A stretch of DNA of 55,898 nt from CBFFRJ01 sp051486985 (GCF_051486985.1 NZ_JAHVDV010000034.1:1-55898); one strand, 5' to 3'; positions 1 through 8,850 are shown, numbered from the stretch's first letter. Made by a program: numbers and translations. The notes: generated by a model from the sequence alone, not told the origin.

Positions 1-55
1 GCGCACTGCGCTCACCTCCCGGCCCTCAGCCTGCGGCCGGTTTGACTCGCCGTCC
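1..55. repeat. 55-base terminal direct repeat, left copy
   Basis: The first 55 bases of the window recur exactly, in the same orientation, as its last 55 bases (55844-55898). Both copies lie in GC-rich, hairpin-rich intergenic repeat sequence. An exact 55-base match at both ends is what a de Bruijn-graph assembler leaves when a contig starts and stops at the same repeated k-mer. A circular molecule is the alternative, but the Escherichia-like gene order argues for a chromosomal contig. Confidence 0.9.
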
Positions 56-525
56 TGGCTCGACAAACCTCTGTCCGCCCTCCCTGGCGGCCAGTCCTTG
101 TCTTCCGGCCTCCGGCTCGCCGGTTTCAGCGGGGACTCAACCCCCTCGCTGCAAGCCAGTAGCCTGATGAAAAAAGGTACAGCTGTCGCGTTTTTAGAAA
201 AGCGAAACCGACGTTTCTTTTAATACTGTAACGTGCAGCGAGGGTGTTGTGGTCCGGATGAAAATCGATGCGGCGTTGACGGCTGACCGGGTCCGCCCGC
301 AGGGAAGCCGGCGGAGGAGATAGCCTGCATGGAACGCAGGCTGCTCCCCGACCCGACAGTCAGACGGCATAAGGCGACAAATTGCCGGGAGCAATTTTGA
401 ATAGCGCCTGCGCCAGCCCCGAAGGGGTGAGCCCCAGGGATGGGGCGAATAATGCCACGAAGCGGCGATTTTCCTTGCCGGGAGCCCGGGTTGCAAGGGA
501 GGCGGCGGCGAGCCTCCCTTGCACG
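1..525. repeat. Structured intergenic repeat region without a gene
   Basis: No convincing gene is seen; the open frames here lack ribosome sites and recognisable products. The region is GC-rich. It ends in a long hairpin at 492-523 with 12-bp perfect arms (TGCAAGGGAGGC and its complement) and an 8-base loop. Just outside the hairpin, the flank CGTTCACGGGTG is the exact reverse complement of the flank of a similar hairpin at 55782-55812, so the two window ends carry inverted copies of one repeat family. I do not recognise a named family. Confidence 0.6.
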
Positions 526-850
526 TTCACGGGTGGAGCGGCAACAGAGAAATACAGTACGTAAAGTGAACGGAACACTCCGCCTGCGTTACATATTCCT
601 GTTCACCACCATGCTGTTCACGTGTGGAGCGGCATCAGAGGCACACGGCACGTAAAGTGAACGGAACTCTCCGCCTGCATCACATATGCTATTCACCGCC
701 ATGCTGTTCGCGTGTGGAGTGGCATCAGAGGCACACGGCACGTAAAGTGAACGGGACACTCCGCCTTCCTGGCATATTCCTGTTCATCACAACGCTATTC
801 ACGTGTGAACAGGCATCAGAAGCAGACCACACGCAAGGTGAGTGGAACCC
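526..850. repeat. Tandem array of about 91-bp units
   Basis: The motif ACGTAAAGTGAACGG occurs at 559, 650 and 740, with a decayed copy at 831, giving spacings of 91, 90 and 91 bases. Each unit also carries a GTGTGGAGNGGCATCAGAG block and an internal GTTCAC/GTGAAC inverted pair, so each could fold as a hairpin. There are about 3.5 copies, the last the most diverged. No credible coding frame runs through the array. It lies downstream of the yncD stop codon. Confidence 0.75.
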
Positions 851-898
851 TTTTACCCGGTCAAAAGTTACCCATACCTCGACAACCACTGACCGTCA

Positions 899-3007
899 TC
901 ACTCAAACCGATAGGCTACCGACAGCCCAACTCCATAATTCCTTCCAGGCGCCGGTTCGTAATAACGGCCGTTCGACTCATTCACGATAACCGAGCCGAC
1001 GTATTCGCGATCGAACAGGTTATCGACACGGCCAAACAGATCCATGCCCCAGTTACCGTAGTTGAATTTATAGCCGGTGTTCAGACCGACCACGGTCCAG
1101 GAGGGGGCTACGGCGCTGTTTTCATCGTCAGCTGCGATATTGCTCAGATACCGAATATCCGCACCTGCATACCAGCCTTCTTCAGGTACGTAGCCTAATG
1201 AAGCAAACCCCATATTGCGGGCAATGCCGGGGATACGATTACCGTTACAGTCGCCGTTGCCACAGACATCATCGCTGCGATAGGTGGCGTCAAGATAGGT
1301 CCAGGCAGCTTTGGCCCGCCAGTTCCCGGCGAACTGCTGATCCAGCGACAGCTCCGCCCCCTGACGACGGGTTTTACCAGCGTTTTTATAAGTGGTACGT
1401 CCACCGCTGCTGGTATCCGTCACCAGCTCGTTGTCGGTATCAGTACGGAACAGCGCGGCGCTGAGTAAGCCATTACCAAGGCGCGTTTTACTGCCTATCT
1501 CTACCGTATCACTGGTGGCTGGTTTAAGACCAAAGTTCAGCCCGCTCTGACCATCGGAACGGTAGGAGAGCTCATTGATGGTTGGGGTTTCAAAACCACG
1601 TCCCGCAGCGGCATAGAGATTCCAGGCGTCGGTGACCGCGTATTTCAACGAGCCCGCAGGCAGCCATTTGTGATAGTTTGCTTCGCCGCTGTCATCGCCG
1701 TTGCGTGCGGTAACGTAGTGATCGTTTGAATCAAACCAGACATTGCTGTAGCGCACACCGGCATCGAGAGAGAGCTTCCCGGTAAGCTGCCAGCTGGTCT
1801 GCAGATAAGGATCCAGGTTCCACATCAGATTGCGCTCATTACGGCGTTGATTGCCTTCACGACCATAATCCGGCGCGCCGTTGACCATCACAAAGTTCTC
1901 GTAGCCTTTACGCGCTTCACTCATGTTTTCATAGTTCAGGCCACCGGTCACCGTTACCGGGACAACCAGTTCACCGCGATGCGTCCAGCGGCTGTCAATG
2001 CCCTGATAGTGACGCGTCAGATCAATCACGCCACCAGCGTGTGTCGGATTCAGCTGTGGCGCGCGGGGGATGGACTGGAACTGCGTGGTTTCACGCTCGC
2101 CGGCATACATCGTAACGCTGACATCATCCTTCTCACTAAACTGCCTGTCGTAACGCAATCCTGCCTGGGTCTGTTTTACTGTTTTCCGCGTATTGTACTG
2201 TTCGGCGCGGGGTGACTGGCGGGGGTTATCGCGCCACTCATCACGGGTCAACCCACCCGGATCGTTTGCCTTAATGTCCACGCTATTGAATAACAGCGTC
2301 AGCTTACTGGCATCATCAATGCGCACGCCAAGTTTGGCGTTAGCCAGATTTTTGCGCGCCTCGCTGCGATCGCGGTAGCCGTGGGTAATAAAGCGGGTGG
2401 TGGAAACCGTGTAATCCACATCACCCGGTTGCGTACCGTCACCGACGACACCAGTGGCTTTGGTGCCATAGCGCCAGCTTCCATAGCTGCCGTAATAACT
2501 GCTGGCTTCAAGGGTTGTCGGCTGACGGCCGGTTTCGGTTTTTACGTTGAGTACTCCGCCCGAGGCGTTGCCGTAGAGGGCAGAGAAGGGGCCGCGCAGG
2601 ACTTCAACGCTGTCCACGCTATTGAGATCGATATTCGATGTCTGACCCTGGCCATCCGGCATGGTGGCGGGAATACCATCAACATAAAGACGAATGCCGC
2701 GCACACCATAAGTTGAACGAGAGCCAAATCCGCGAATCGAGAGCTGCAAATCCTGAGCGTAATTCTGCCGGTTCTGCACCTGTAATCCCGGCACGCTCGC
2801 CAGTGATTCTGAAAGGTTGATTTGTGGCGTGGCGTGGCGAATATCCTCGCCGTTGACCACGCTGACGGCAGCGGGTGTATCCAGTTCAGATACCCCTTCT
2901 GGCGCGGCGCTGACGATCATGGTCTGCTGGTTATCATCAGCCCAGGCGGCAGGTGCGGCCAGGACAGGCAAAAGAAGCGCAATTCTTGAAAGAGCGAAAG
3001 TGTTCAT
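899..3007 (-). CDS. yncD: TonB-dependent outer-membrane receptor YncD (PqqU family)
   Basis: This 702-residue outer-membrane beta-barrel receptor is collinear with E. coli YncD, now known as the PQQ receptor PqqU, and should import its ligand using TonB energy. The start is the ATG at 3007, which gives a signal peptide ending near AWA-DD. A TonB-box-like segment (QQTMIVSA) follows, then a plug domain with the conserved RGFG and LRGP...LYGNASGG motifs, then the 22-strand barrel. The C-terminus ends AYRFE, as in E. coli. It diverges from yncE; the shared 257-bp region carries a Fur-like box. Identification is firm from many long identical stretches; PQQ as ligand is inferred from the family. 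Confidence 0.93.
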   Translation of the reverse strand: MNTFALSRIALLLPVLAAPAAWADDNQQTMIVSAAPEGVSELDTPAAVSVVNGEDIRHATPQINLSESLASVPGLQVQNRQNYAQDLQLSIRGFGSRSTYGVRGIRLYVDGIPATMPDGQGQTSNIDLNSVDSVEVLRGPFSALYGNASGGVLNVKTETGRQPTTLEASSYYGSYGSWRYGTKATGVVGDGTQPGDVDYTVSTTRFITHGYRDRSEARKNLANAKLGVRIDDASKLTLLFNSVDIKANDPGGLTRDEWRDNPRQSPRAEQYNTRKTVKQTQAGLRYDRQFSEKDDVSVTMYAGERETTQFQSIPRAPQLNPTHAGGVIDLTRHYQGIDSRWTHRGELVVPVTVTGGLNYENMSEARKGYENFVMVNGAPDYGREGNQRRNERNLMWNLDPYLQTSWQLTGKLSLDAGVRYSNVWFDSNDHYVTARNGDDSGEANYHKWLPAGSLKYAVTDAWNLYAAAGRGFETPTINELSYRSDGQSGLNFGLKPATSDTVEIGSKTRLGNGLLSAALFRTDTDNELVTDTSSGGRTTYKNAGKTRRQGAELSLDQQFAGNWRAKAAWTYLDATYRSDDVCGNGDCNGNRIPGIARNMGFASLGYVPEEGWYAGADIRYLSNIAADDENSAVAPSWTVVGLNTGYKFNYGNWGMDLFGRVDNLFDREYVGSVIVNESNGRYYEPAPGRNYGVGLSVAYRFE

Positions 3008-3165
3008 GTGTAGACCAGATTGAGGGGCGAACCAAATGGAACATGTCCGTAATGTTAATGTTTTAAACAAAATATGAAAACTTAAACGGCACATTACGTT
3101 AATACAAAGTGTAGGAAAAAAGGAGAAGGGTAAAGGAACGGTAATTTATGCTCCACATTGTTACA

Positions 3166-3184
3166 TATAATGATTACTATTCTC
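3166..3184. promoter_or_regulatory. Candidate Fur box between yncD and yncE
   Basis: The 19-mer here starts TATAATGATT and matches 14 of 19 positions of the Fur consensus GATAATGATAATCATTATC by my count. It lies 81 bases upstream of the yncE start. E. coli yncE is known to be Fur-repressed, so iron control of yncE, and perhaps of yncD, is likely. Confidence 0.55.
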
Positions 3185-3264
3185 AGTTACAAGACGATGC
3201 CATGACGTCGTCGGCAGGCAAGCATGTGAAGCAGCTGTATACATTTTTATCAAAGGGAGTCGTC

Positions 3265-4326
3265 ATGTTTTTACGTCATTTATGTTCGCCACGCCTGAGT
3301 GGTTCTCTGTTACTCGGTTCATTACTGTTCGCAGGCGCATTCAGCGCACAGGCAGCGGATGAGATGCTACGCAAAGCCGTCGGTAAAGGCGCTTACGAAA
3401 TGGCCTTCAGTCAACAGGAAAATGCGCTCTGGGTCGCCACTTCGCAAAGCCGTAAGCTCGACAAAGGTGGCGTGGTTTACCGTCTGGATCCGGTGTCGCT
3501 GGAAGTGACCCAGATTATTCACAATGACCTGAAACCCTTTGGCGCAACCATCAACAACCGCACGCAGACCCTGTGGTTTGGAAACACCATTAACAGCGCC
3601 TTGACTGCGGTTGATGCCAAAACCGGTGAAGTAAAAGGCCGCCTGGTGCTGGATGAACGTAAACGCAGCGACACGGTACGCCCGTTGCAACCGCGCCAGC
3701 TGGCGGTAGATGAAACGACTAATACCGTTTATATCACCGGCATCGGTAAAGAGAGTGTTATCTGGGTTGTCGACGGGGAGTCGATGAAACTGAAAGCGAC
3801 CATTGCCGGTACCGGCACCTTCAGCACGGGACTTGCTGTAGATTCGTCAGCCAAACGCCTCTACAGCACCAACGCTGACGGTGAACTGGTGACTATCGAT
3901 ACCGCCACCAACAAGGTGTTAAGTCGCAAAAAACTGCAGGACGATGGTAAAGAGCATTTCTATCTGAACCTCAGCCTGGATACCGCCGGTCATCGTGCTT
4001 TTATCACTGACTCCAAAGAGCCTGAAGTGCTGGTCGTGGATATTCGCGATGGCAAAGTGCTGGAGAAAGTGGCTGCGCCTGAGTCACTGGCGGTGCTGTT
4101 CAACCCTACCCGCAATGAGGCCTACGTGACCCATCGTAAAGCGGGGAAAGTGAGCGTCATCGACGGCAAAACTTATAAGGTCGTGAAAACGTTCGACACG
4201 CCAACCAACCCGAACAGCCTGGTGCTCTCCCCGGATGGTAAAACGCTGTATGTCAGCGTAAAACAGGCCTCCACAAAAGAGAAAGAGGCCACCGATCCCG
4301 ATGACGTGATTCGTATAGCGCTCTAA
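3265..4326 (+). CDS. yncE: Secreted beta-propeller protein YncE
   Basis: This is a 353-residue periplasmic seven-bladed propeller of unknown function, the same length as E. coli YncE. The start is the ATG at 3265, preceded by AAAGGGAG; an upstream in-frame ATG at 3148 would add a long non-signal N-terminus. The signal peptide has a hydrophobic LLLGSLLFAGAFSA core cleaved after AQA. Repeated strand motifs (VDxxTGEVKGRLVL, VDSSAKRLYSTNADGE, LSPDGKTLYVS) form the blades. It is divergent from yncD behind a Fur-like box and ends in a strong terminator. Family work links E. coli YncE to iron limitation and DNA binding; that role is inferred here. Confidence 0.92.
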   Translation: MFLRHLCSPRLSGSLLLGSLLFAGAFSAQAADEMLRKAVGKGAYEMAFSQQENALWVATSQSRKLDKGGVVYRLDPVSLEVTQIIHNDLKPFGATINNRTQTLWFGNTINSALTAVDAKTGEVKGRLVLDERKRSDTVRPLQPRQLAVDETTNTVYITGIGKESVIWVVDGESMKLKATIAGTGTFSTGLAVDSSAKRLYSTNADGELVTIDTATNKVLSRKKLQDDGKEHFYLNLSLDTAGHRAFITDSKEPEVLVVDIRDGKVLEKVAAPESLAVLFNPTRNEAYVTHRKAGKVSVIDGKTYKVVKTFDTPTNPNSLVLSPDGKTLYVSVKQASTKEKEATDPDDVIRIAL

Positions 4327-4340
4327 TCCGTACCTATAAA

Positions 4341-4367
4341 AAAGCCAGCCGGTACCCGGCTGGCTTT
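4341..4367. terminator. Rho-independent terminator after yncE
   Basis: Perfect 12-bp stem AAAGCCAGCCGG / CCGGCTGGCTTT with a 3-base loop. The A-rich and T-rich arms let it act on both strands, so it can end yncE and the toxin-antitoxin operon. It closely resembles the terminator at 5185-5214. Confidence 0.88.
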
Positions 4368-4386
4368 CGTAATGACCGAGAAGCGC

Positions 4387-4737
4387 TTAGGCACGATGTG
4401 AACAGGCAAGTCGGACCCCTGCGGCACGGGTAATTTCAGTGATGGTGGTTATGGTTGGATTGCCATGTTCTGAAAGCGCACGATAAATGTGTTGGCGAGC
4501 GAGTCCTGATTTGCGAGAAATTTCGCTAACCCCTCCTCGTGCTTCAATGACGTGACGAAGAGCAATCAGAAATGCAGGTACCCCTCCCGGCTCATAAATC
4601 TCGTCAAGGGCCATTTGCAAATACATTTCTGCATAGGCCGGGTTATCCCGAAGCTCTTCAATCATGGCCTCATCATGATCAACAAACGGGAGAAATGTAG
4701 ACGCTTCATTTATCTTTTTCTTAGACTCAGTCATCAT
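4387..4737 (-). CDS. Antitoxin, HI1420-type addiction module antidote (HTH)
   Basis: This 116-residue protein is the antidote partner of the RelE-like toxin just upstream. The N-terminal half (EASTFLPFVDHDEAMIEELRDNP, then AEMYLQMALDEI) is typical of the downstream-HI1420 antidote family. The C-terminal half is a Cro/CI-type helix-turn-helix (GGVSEISRKSGLARQHIYRALSEHG). The start is taken at the ATG at 4737, inside ATGATGACTGA overlapping the toxin stop, so the two genes are translationally coupled; an ATG at 4752 is possible. The toxin-first order is usual for this family, unlike most type II systems. The HTH suggests that it represses its own operon. Confidence 0.85.
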   Translation of the reverse strand: MMTESKKKINEASTFLPFVDHDEAMIEELRDNPAYAEMYLQMALDEIYEPGGVPAFLIALRHVIEARGGVSEISRKSGLARQHIYRALSEHGNPTITTITEITRAAGVRLACSHRA

Positions 4738-5065
4738 TTTTCCTCGCTTCATAGTCTCTCAAGTAATCAACGGCATTGTTTAAATCGCACTGCTGCGATT
4801 TTTTGTCACCGCCCACGAGTAAAAGAATCATTGTGCCATTTCTCACCGAATAATAGACGCGATAGCCTGGCCCATAGTTAATACAAAGCGCCCAAACACC
4901 GTCACGTTCAAACTTATGATCGCCGAAGTTTCCTGCCCGCGCCCGGTTAATGCAAATATCGATTTTTGCGGCTGCGCGAATATCTTTCCACTGCAACAAA
5001 CTCATCCATTCCGCGTACGGAATGTTTCCGTCACGCTTTTGATAACGCACCGTTGTATAAGGCAT
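4727..5065 (-). CDS. RelE/ParE-superfamily toxin, HI1419 type
   Basis: This 112-residue toxin is the first gene of a two-gene operon. The core GPGYRVYYSVRNGTMILLLVGGDKKSQ is the hallmark of the upstream-HI1419 (Gp49-like) branch of the RelE/ParE fold. The family usually acts as a ribosome-dependent mRNA endonuclease, but no activity can be read from sequence alone. It overlaps the antitoxin by 11 bases. The module sits between yncE and ansP, which are adjacent in E. coli K-12, so it is accessory. It lies between two near-identical terminators. Confidence 0.85.
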   Translation of the reverse strand: MPYTTVRYQKRDGNIPYAEWMSLLQWKDIRAAAKIDICINRARAGNFGDHKFERDGVWALCINYGPGYRVYYSVRNGTMILLLVGGDKKSQQCDLNNAVDYLRDYEARKNDD

Positions 5066-5184
5066 TCCCTGGCCCTGTGCAGAAGATTAGCGGATTATTG
5101 TCACTTATAAAAGACAGCGTGACAAACTATTGAGGTGCATTTAGGGGGAGTATCAGAATAGTGCCTGGACGGGGCAAAAAAAAG

Positions 5185-5214
5185 CCAGCCGGTGCATACC
5201 CGGCTGGTTTTTTT
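5185..5214. terminator. Terminator of ansP, near-duplicate of the yncE terminator
   Basis: Stem CCAGCCGG / CCGGCTGG with a 7-base loop, flanked by an A-run on the left and TTTTTTT on the right. It ends ansP on the minus strand and can act on both strands. The arm AAAAAAGCCAGCCGGT is shared with the terminator at 4341, 840 bases away. Confidence 0.85.
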
Positions 5215-5234
5215 GTAACGTTAAACGCAGTTGA

Positions 5235-6731
5235 TTATTTTGCGGGTTTTTCTACCAGCGTGGCATCAGCGGCAGGGGACGCCTGCGCAACCGGTGCGGT
5301 GCTGTGGATAGCGGCAACGCGCTTACGCACACCAAACCAGCCTGCAACCAGCAGCAGCGCCAGTACCGGCAGACATCCAATGGTCAGGGTGCCGTTCGGG
5401 TAGTCGAACGCCATCAGAACCAGAACGCTTAACAAGAACAGCAGGGTTAACCAGGAGGTGAACGGCGCCCCCGGCATCTTAAAGCTCACTTCAGCCGCAC
5501 GACCTTCTTTAATGGCTTTACGCAGGCACATCTGGCAAACCACGATAAAGGCCCAGGAGGCAATAATGCCGACGGACGCCTGGTTCAGCACAATTTCAAA
5601 CACCTGAGCAGGCACCAGATAGTTCAGGAACACGCCCACCACGTAGACCGCCAGGGTGGCAAGAATGCCTGCATAGGGCACGTGCTGTTTGCTCATTTTG
5701 GACATGAACTTCGGTGCAGAACCGCCCATCGACATCGAGCGCAGGATACGTCCGGTGCAGTAAAGGCCGGAGTTCAGACTGGAGAGCGCAGCGGTCAGAA
5801 CGACGATGTTCATCACATCGCCCATATAAGGCACACCAAGCTTTGAGAAGAAGGTCACAAACGGGCTCTGGCCTGGCTGGTAAGCCATCCACGGCAGCAG
5901 CAGGACCAGCAACACAACGGAGCCGACGTAGAAAAGGCCGATACGCCAGATAACGCTGTTAATCGCTTTCGGCACGGTTTTCTCCGGGTCTTTACACTCG
6001 CCCGCAGCCGTACCGACAAATTCGATAGACGCAAAAGCGAAGACCACCCCCTGGATAAGCACCAGCGCTGGCAGGAGGCCGTGCGGGAAGAAGCCACCGT
6101 TATCGGTTATCAAATGGAAGCCGGTCGCATTGCCATCCAGCGGTTTTCCGGAGCCGAGGAAAATTGTCCCGACCACCAGGAAGGCGACAATTGCCAGCAC
6201 TTTCACCAGGGCGAACCAGAACTCCATCTCGGCAAACCACTTCACGCCAATCATGTTCATGGTGCCAACTATCGCCAGCGCACCCAGTGCAAAGACCCAC
6301 TGTGGCACATCGCCAAACGCGCCCCAGTAATGCATATATAACGCAACGGCGGTGATATCGACGATACCGGTCATCGCCCAGTTGACGAAATACATCCAGC
6401 CTGCAACGTAGGCGGCTTTCTCACCCAGAAACTCACGGGCGTAGGAGACGAAGCTGCCACTCGAAGGGCGGTGTAAAACCAGTTCGCCCAGTGCGCGTAA
6501 AATAAAGAAGGAGAAGATACCGCAGACCAGATAGACGATAGCCAGTGACGGCCCTGCCATCTGCAGACGCGCACCCGCGCCTAAAAATAAGCCAGTACCA
6601 ATCGCACCACCAATGGCAATCATCTGCACCTGGCGGTTACCCATTGCTTTGTTGTACCCCTCTTCATGAGAGTTTAACCAACGTCGTTTCGCGGCCTGAT
6701 GCTCGGCCGCGTTATGCTCGGTTTTTTTCAT
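5235..6731 (-). CDS. ansP: L-asparagine permease
   Basis: This 498-residue inner-membrane amino acid-polyamine-organocation transporter takes up L-asparagine with protons. E. coli AnsP has 499 residues and occupies the same position after yncE. About 12 hydrophobic segments begin with MIAIGGAIGTGLFLGAG, the family's glycine-rich first helix that contacts the substrate. Other hallmarks are FASIEFVGTAAGECKDPEKTVPKA (conserved acidic TM6/loop) and PSSGSFVSYAREFLGEKAAYVAGWMY (TM3). It is a single gene with its own terminator downstream. Discrimination from phenylalanine, proline or GABA permeases rests on synteny plus length. Confidence 0.92.
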   Translation of the reverse strand: MKKTEHNAAEHQAAKRRWLNSHEEGYNKAMGNRQVQMIAIGGAIGTGLFLGAGARLQMAGPSLAIVYLVCGIFSFFILRALGELVLHRPSSGSFVSYAREFLGEKAAYVAGWMYFVNWAMTGIVDITAVALYMHYWGAFGDVPQWVFALGALAIVGTMNMIGVKWFAEMEFWFALVKVLAIVAFLVVGTIFLGSGKPLDGNATGFHLITDNGGFFPHGLLPALVLIQGVVFAFASIEFVGTAAGECKDPEKTVPKAINSVIWRIGLFYVGSVVLLVLLLPWMAYQPGQSPFVTFFSKLGVPYMGDVMNIVVLTAALSSLNSGLYCTGRILRSMSMGGSAPKFMSKMSKQHVPYAGILATLAVYVVGVFLNYLVPAQVFEIVLNQASVGIIASWAFIVVCQMCLRKAIKEGRAAEVSFKMPGAPFTSWLTLLFLLSVLVLMAFDYPNGTLTIGCLPVLALLLVAGWFGVRKRVAAIHSTAPVAQASPAADATLVEKPAK

Positions 6732-7070
6732 TATGTACCTGTTGACCTGTCTGAACCTTTTGGGAATTCCTCACCCCCGACAGAACTAAAACCAAACGTT
6801 TGCTCCGCCGGGAAAGTGTCCTGCCTTTTCAATCATTCTGCGTATGAATAAGACAAAACATGGCGCAGCATCCTACCCGCAATTTTTTACCGACGCAAAA
6901 GATACAAGCGGAAAAACTGCACCTGATTAGTGGAATTTGTGAAGTCAGCAGCAGTCAGTAGGTTAACCGATTCCGCAGGAGGCAACTGGCGGCACAATTA
7001 ACGCATATGCCGCCAAAAACAGGGGCGGGAAGGCGCAGCACTTGTGCCAGGGGTTCTGAAAGGTTTACTG
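6732..7070. other. Intergenic region upstream of ansP
   Basis: No gene is seen. It should hold the ansP promoter on the minus strand. A 7-bp hairpin (GGCGGCA / TGCCGCC) lies near 6989-7015, with no U-run. Confidence 0.4.
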
Positions 7071-7100
7071 AAACGCGGCCCGCATGGCGAAGCCGCGTTT
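7071..7100. terminator. Terminator downstream of the MFS transporter gene
   Basis: Symmetric stem AAACGCGGC / GCCGCGTTT with a 12-base loop, just beyond the stop codon of the minus-strand transporter gene. The plus-strand side has the longer T-run (TTTTTA), so it may be stronger in that direction. Confidence 0.65.
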
Positions 7101-7106
7101 TTATGC

Positions 7107-8420
7107 TCAGACCCCAGGTCGGGTGAGCTGTATGCGTTCCAGGGAACCCACAATAAACAGGTAGGAGAACAGGCCGATTAACCCCATAGAGCCGACGTAC
7201 AAAATAGCGTAATCAAACGACTGGGTACTGGAAAGGATGAACCCAATTACCAGCGGCGTAATGATGCTCGCCAGATTACCGCACATGTTAAAGACGCCAC
7301 CGGCAACACCCAGTACTTCTTTTGGTGAGGTATCGCTCAGCACACACCAGCCTAAATTACCAAACCCTTTGGCAAAGAAAGCGAGGCTCATGGCGGCAAT
7401 GACCACTACTTCAGATCGGGTATAATTGGCCACTACGATAACGCAGGAGAGTAACATGCCGCAGATAACCGGAAATTTTCGCGCGGTCGTTAGGCTATAA
7501 CCACGTTTTAATAACCAGTCAGAGAATACGCCTCCCATCAGGCCGCCAATAAATCCGGCGATGGCGGGAATACTGGCAATAAAGCCAACTTTCAGGATAG
7601 ACATGCCTTTTGCCTGGTATAAATAGGTGGGGAACCAGGTCAGGAAGAACCAGGTAATAGAGGTTACGCAGAACTGGCCGATATATACACCGATCATCAT
7701 GCGATTGACGCACACGCTCTTAATTTGCGAGAGTGTGATTTTCTCTTTCTTCGTGGCACTGCCCAGCGATGGTTCGCCCCCGCCTTCACGAATATAATCC
7801 AGTTCCTGTTGGTTAATTTTTTTGTGTTGCAGTGGATCGCGGATTTTTGCCAGCCAGACGATGCCAAGAACCACACCAATGGCGCCAATATAATAGAAAA
7901 CATAATGCCAGCTCATATTATGCAGAATCAGCGTCATTAACGGCGTGACAATACCGAGCGAAATATATTGTGCTGCCTGGTAGACCGCCGTAACGAATCC
8001 GCGCTCCTTATTCGGGAACCACTGCACGCTTAAGCGACTATTGGCCGGAAACGCCGGGGCTTCTATGGCCCCCATCAGCAGGCGTAAAATCACCAGCACA
8101 ATAAGAGGGCTGGCGAACAGGTAGATCGTGCCCTGAAACATGGTGACGATTGACCAGCCGATCAGCGCACAGCCATACACCAGACGTGAGCCATACTTAT
8201 CCAGCAGCCAGCCACCCGGAATTTGCATAATGACGTAGGAAATACCAAACGCAGAAAACGCCAGTCCCAGCGCTTCGGGGTCAAAACCTAACTCTTTACT
8301 CATAATGGGGGCAACCACTGAAAGCGTTGCCCGGTCAGCATAATTAAACACGGTGGCCAGAAATAAGAAAATAAGAATACCGTGGCGCACGTTTGTGCGC
8401 TTAATAACATTACTCATCAT
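7107..8420 (-). CDS. MFS hexuronate/aldarate transporter (anion:cation symporter family)
   Basis: This is a 437-residue twelve-helix transporter of the anion:cation symporter family, which includes the glucarate, galactarate and galactonate carriers GudP, GarP and DgoT. Diagnostic segments are FNYADRATLSVVAP (TM1), MQIPGGWLLDKYGSRLVYG (TM2 and the A-loop), EAPAFPANSRLSVQWFPNKERG (TM4 and loop) and LSDTSPKEVLGVAGGVFNMCGNLA (TM10-11). It lies downstream of the L-talarate/galactarate dehydratase gene on the same strand, so an aldarate such as galactarate or L-talarate is the likely substrate. The 430-bp gap and a terminator between them suggest that it has its own promoter. The start is ATGATG at 8420 or 8417, after AAGGAA. 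Confidence 0.8.
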   Translation of the reverse strand: MMSNVIKRTNVRHGILIFLFLATVFNYADRATLSVVAPIMSKELGFDPEALGLAFSAFGISYVIMQIPGGWLLDKYGSRLVYGCALIGWSIVTMFQGTIYLFASPLIVLVILRLLMGAIEAPAFPANSRLSVQWFPNKERGFVTAVYQAAQYISLGIVTPLMTLILHNMSWHYVFYYIGAIGVVLGIVWLAKIRDPLQHKKINQQELDYIREGGGEPSLGSATKKEKITLSQIKSVCVNRMMIGVYIGQFCVTSITWFFLTWFPTYLYQAKGMSILKVGFIASIPAIAGFIGGLMGGVFSDWLLKRGYSLTTARKFPVICGMLLSCVIVVANYTRSEVVVIAAMSLAFFAKGFGNLGWCVLSDTSPKEVLGVAGGVFNMCGNLASIITPLVIGFILSSTQSFDYAILYVGSMGLIGLFSYLFIVGSLERIQLTRPGV

Positions 8421-8821
8421 CGATTCCTTGGCGGGGGCGTCACCCCGTCGTAATGATTAACAGAAAAGTACGTTTTCTTTCAGAGATAACCTTCGCACCC
8501 ATCCTGGTGCGTTATGAATATTTGGATCCTTTTCATTTTTGTCTTTCTTTGGCAATAGTTAATGAACGTCGCATGTAAGTTCAAACGTTATTTATCAGCG
8601 TTATTAATAATTACTCCCGCTATTATGAATTTCAAATGCCATTTTGTTTCCGCAATAAATAGTTAAAAGCATATCAATACAATATTACTGATGATGTCAT
8701 CATGCCTGAAAACAGGATCCAGAATGCCGATGACTATAAAAATCGCTGCTACGTCGGGAGTACAACCATTATGGCGAAGCAGCGGAGCGCAGGGTGCGCC
8801 AGAATTCTGCATCAATAAAGA
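8421..8821. other. AT-rich intergenic region upstream of the aldarate transporter
   Basis: No gene is seen on either strand. The region is markedly AT-rich and probably carries the transporter's own promoter. A weak half-match to the LacI-type operators upstream of the dehydratase (ATCAGCGTTA near 8595) is too poor to call. Confidence 0.4.
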
Positions 8822-8845
8822 AAGGCGGGACATTAACCCGCCTGT
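8822..8845 (-). terminator. Terminator of the L-talarate/galactarate dehydratase gene
   Basis: On the minus strand, GGCGGG / CCCGCC pair around a 7-base loop and are followed by TTTCTTTATT, a few bases after the dehydratase stop codon. Confidence 0.8.
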
Positions 8846-8850
8846 GACGA

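Noticed and set aside
1..900. A CRISPR array at the left end
   Set aside because: Unit length near 91 bases with no unique spacers, and the array is itself a simple tandem repeat; no cas genes nearby.
194..914. Several open frames of 60-100 codons at the left end
   Set aside because: They overlap one another in repeat DNA, lack ribosome sites and match no family.
6989..7100. A plus-strand small RNA ending at the 7071-7100 hairpin
   Set aside because: The hairpin is adequately explained as the terminator of the minus-strand transporter gene, and no plus-strand promoter stands out.
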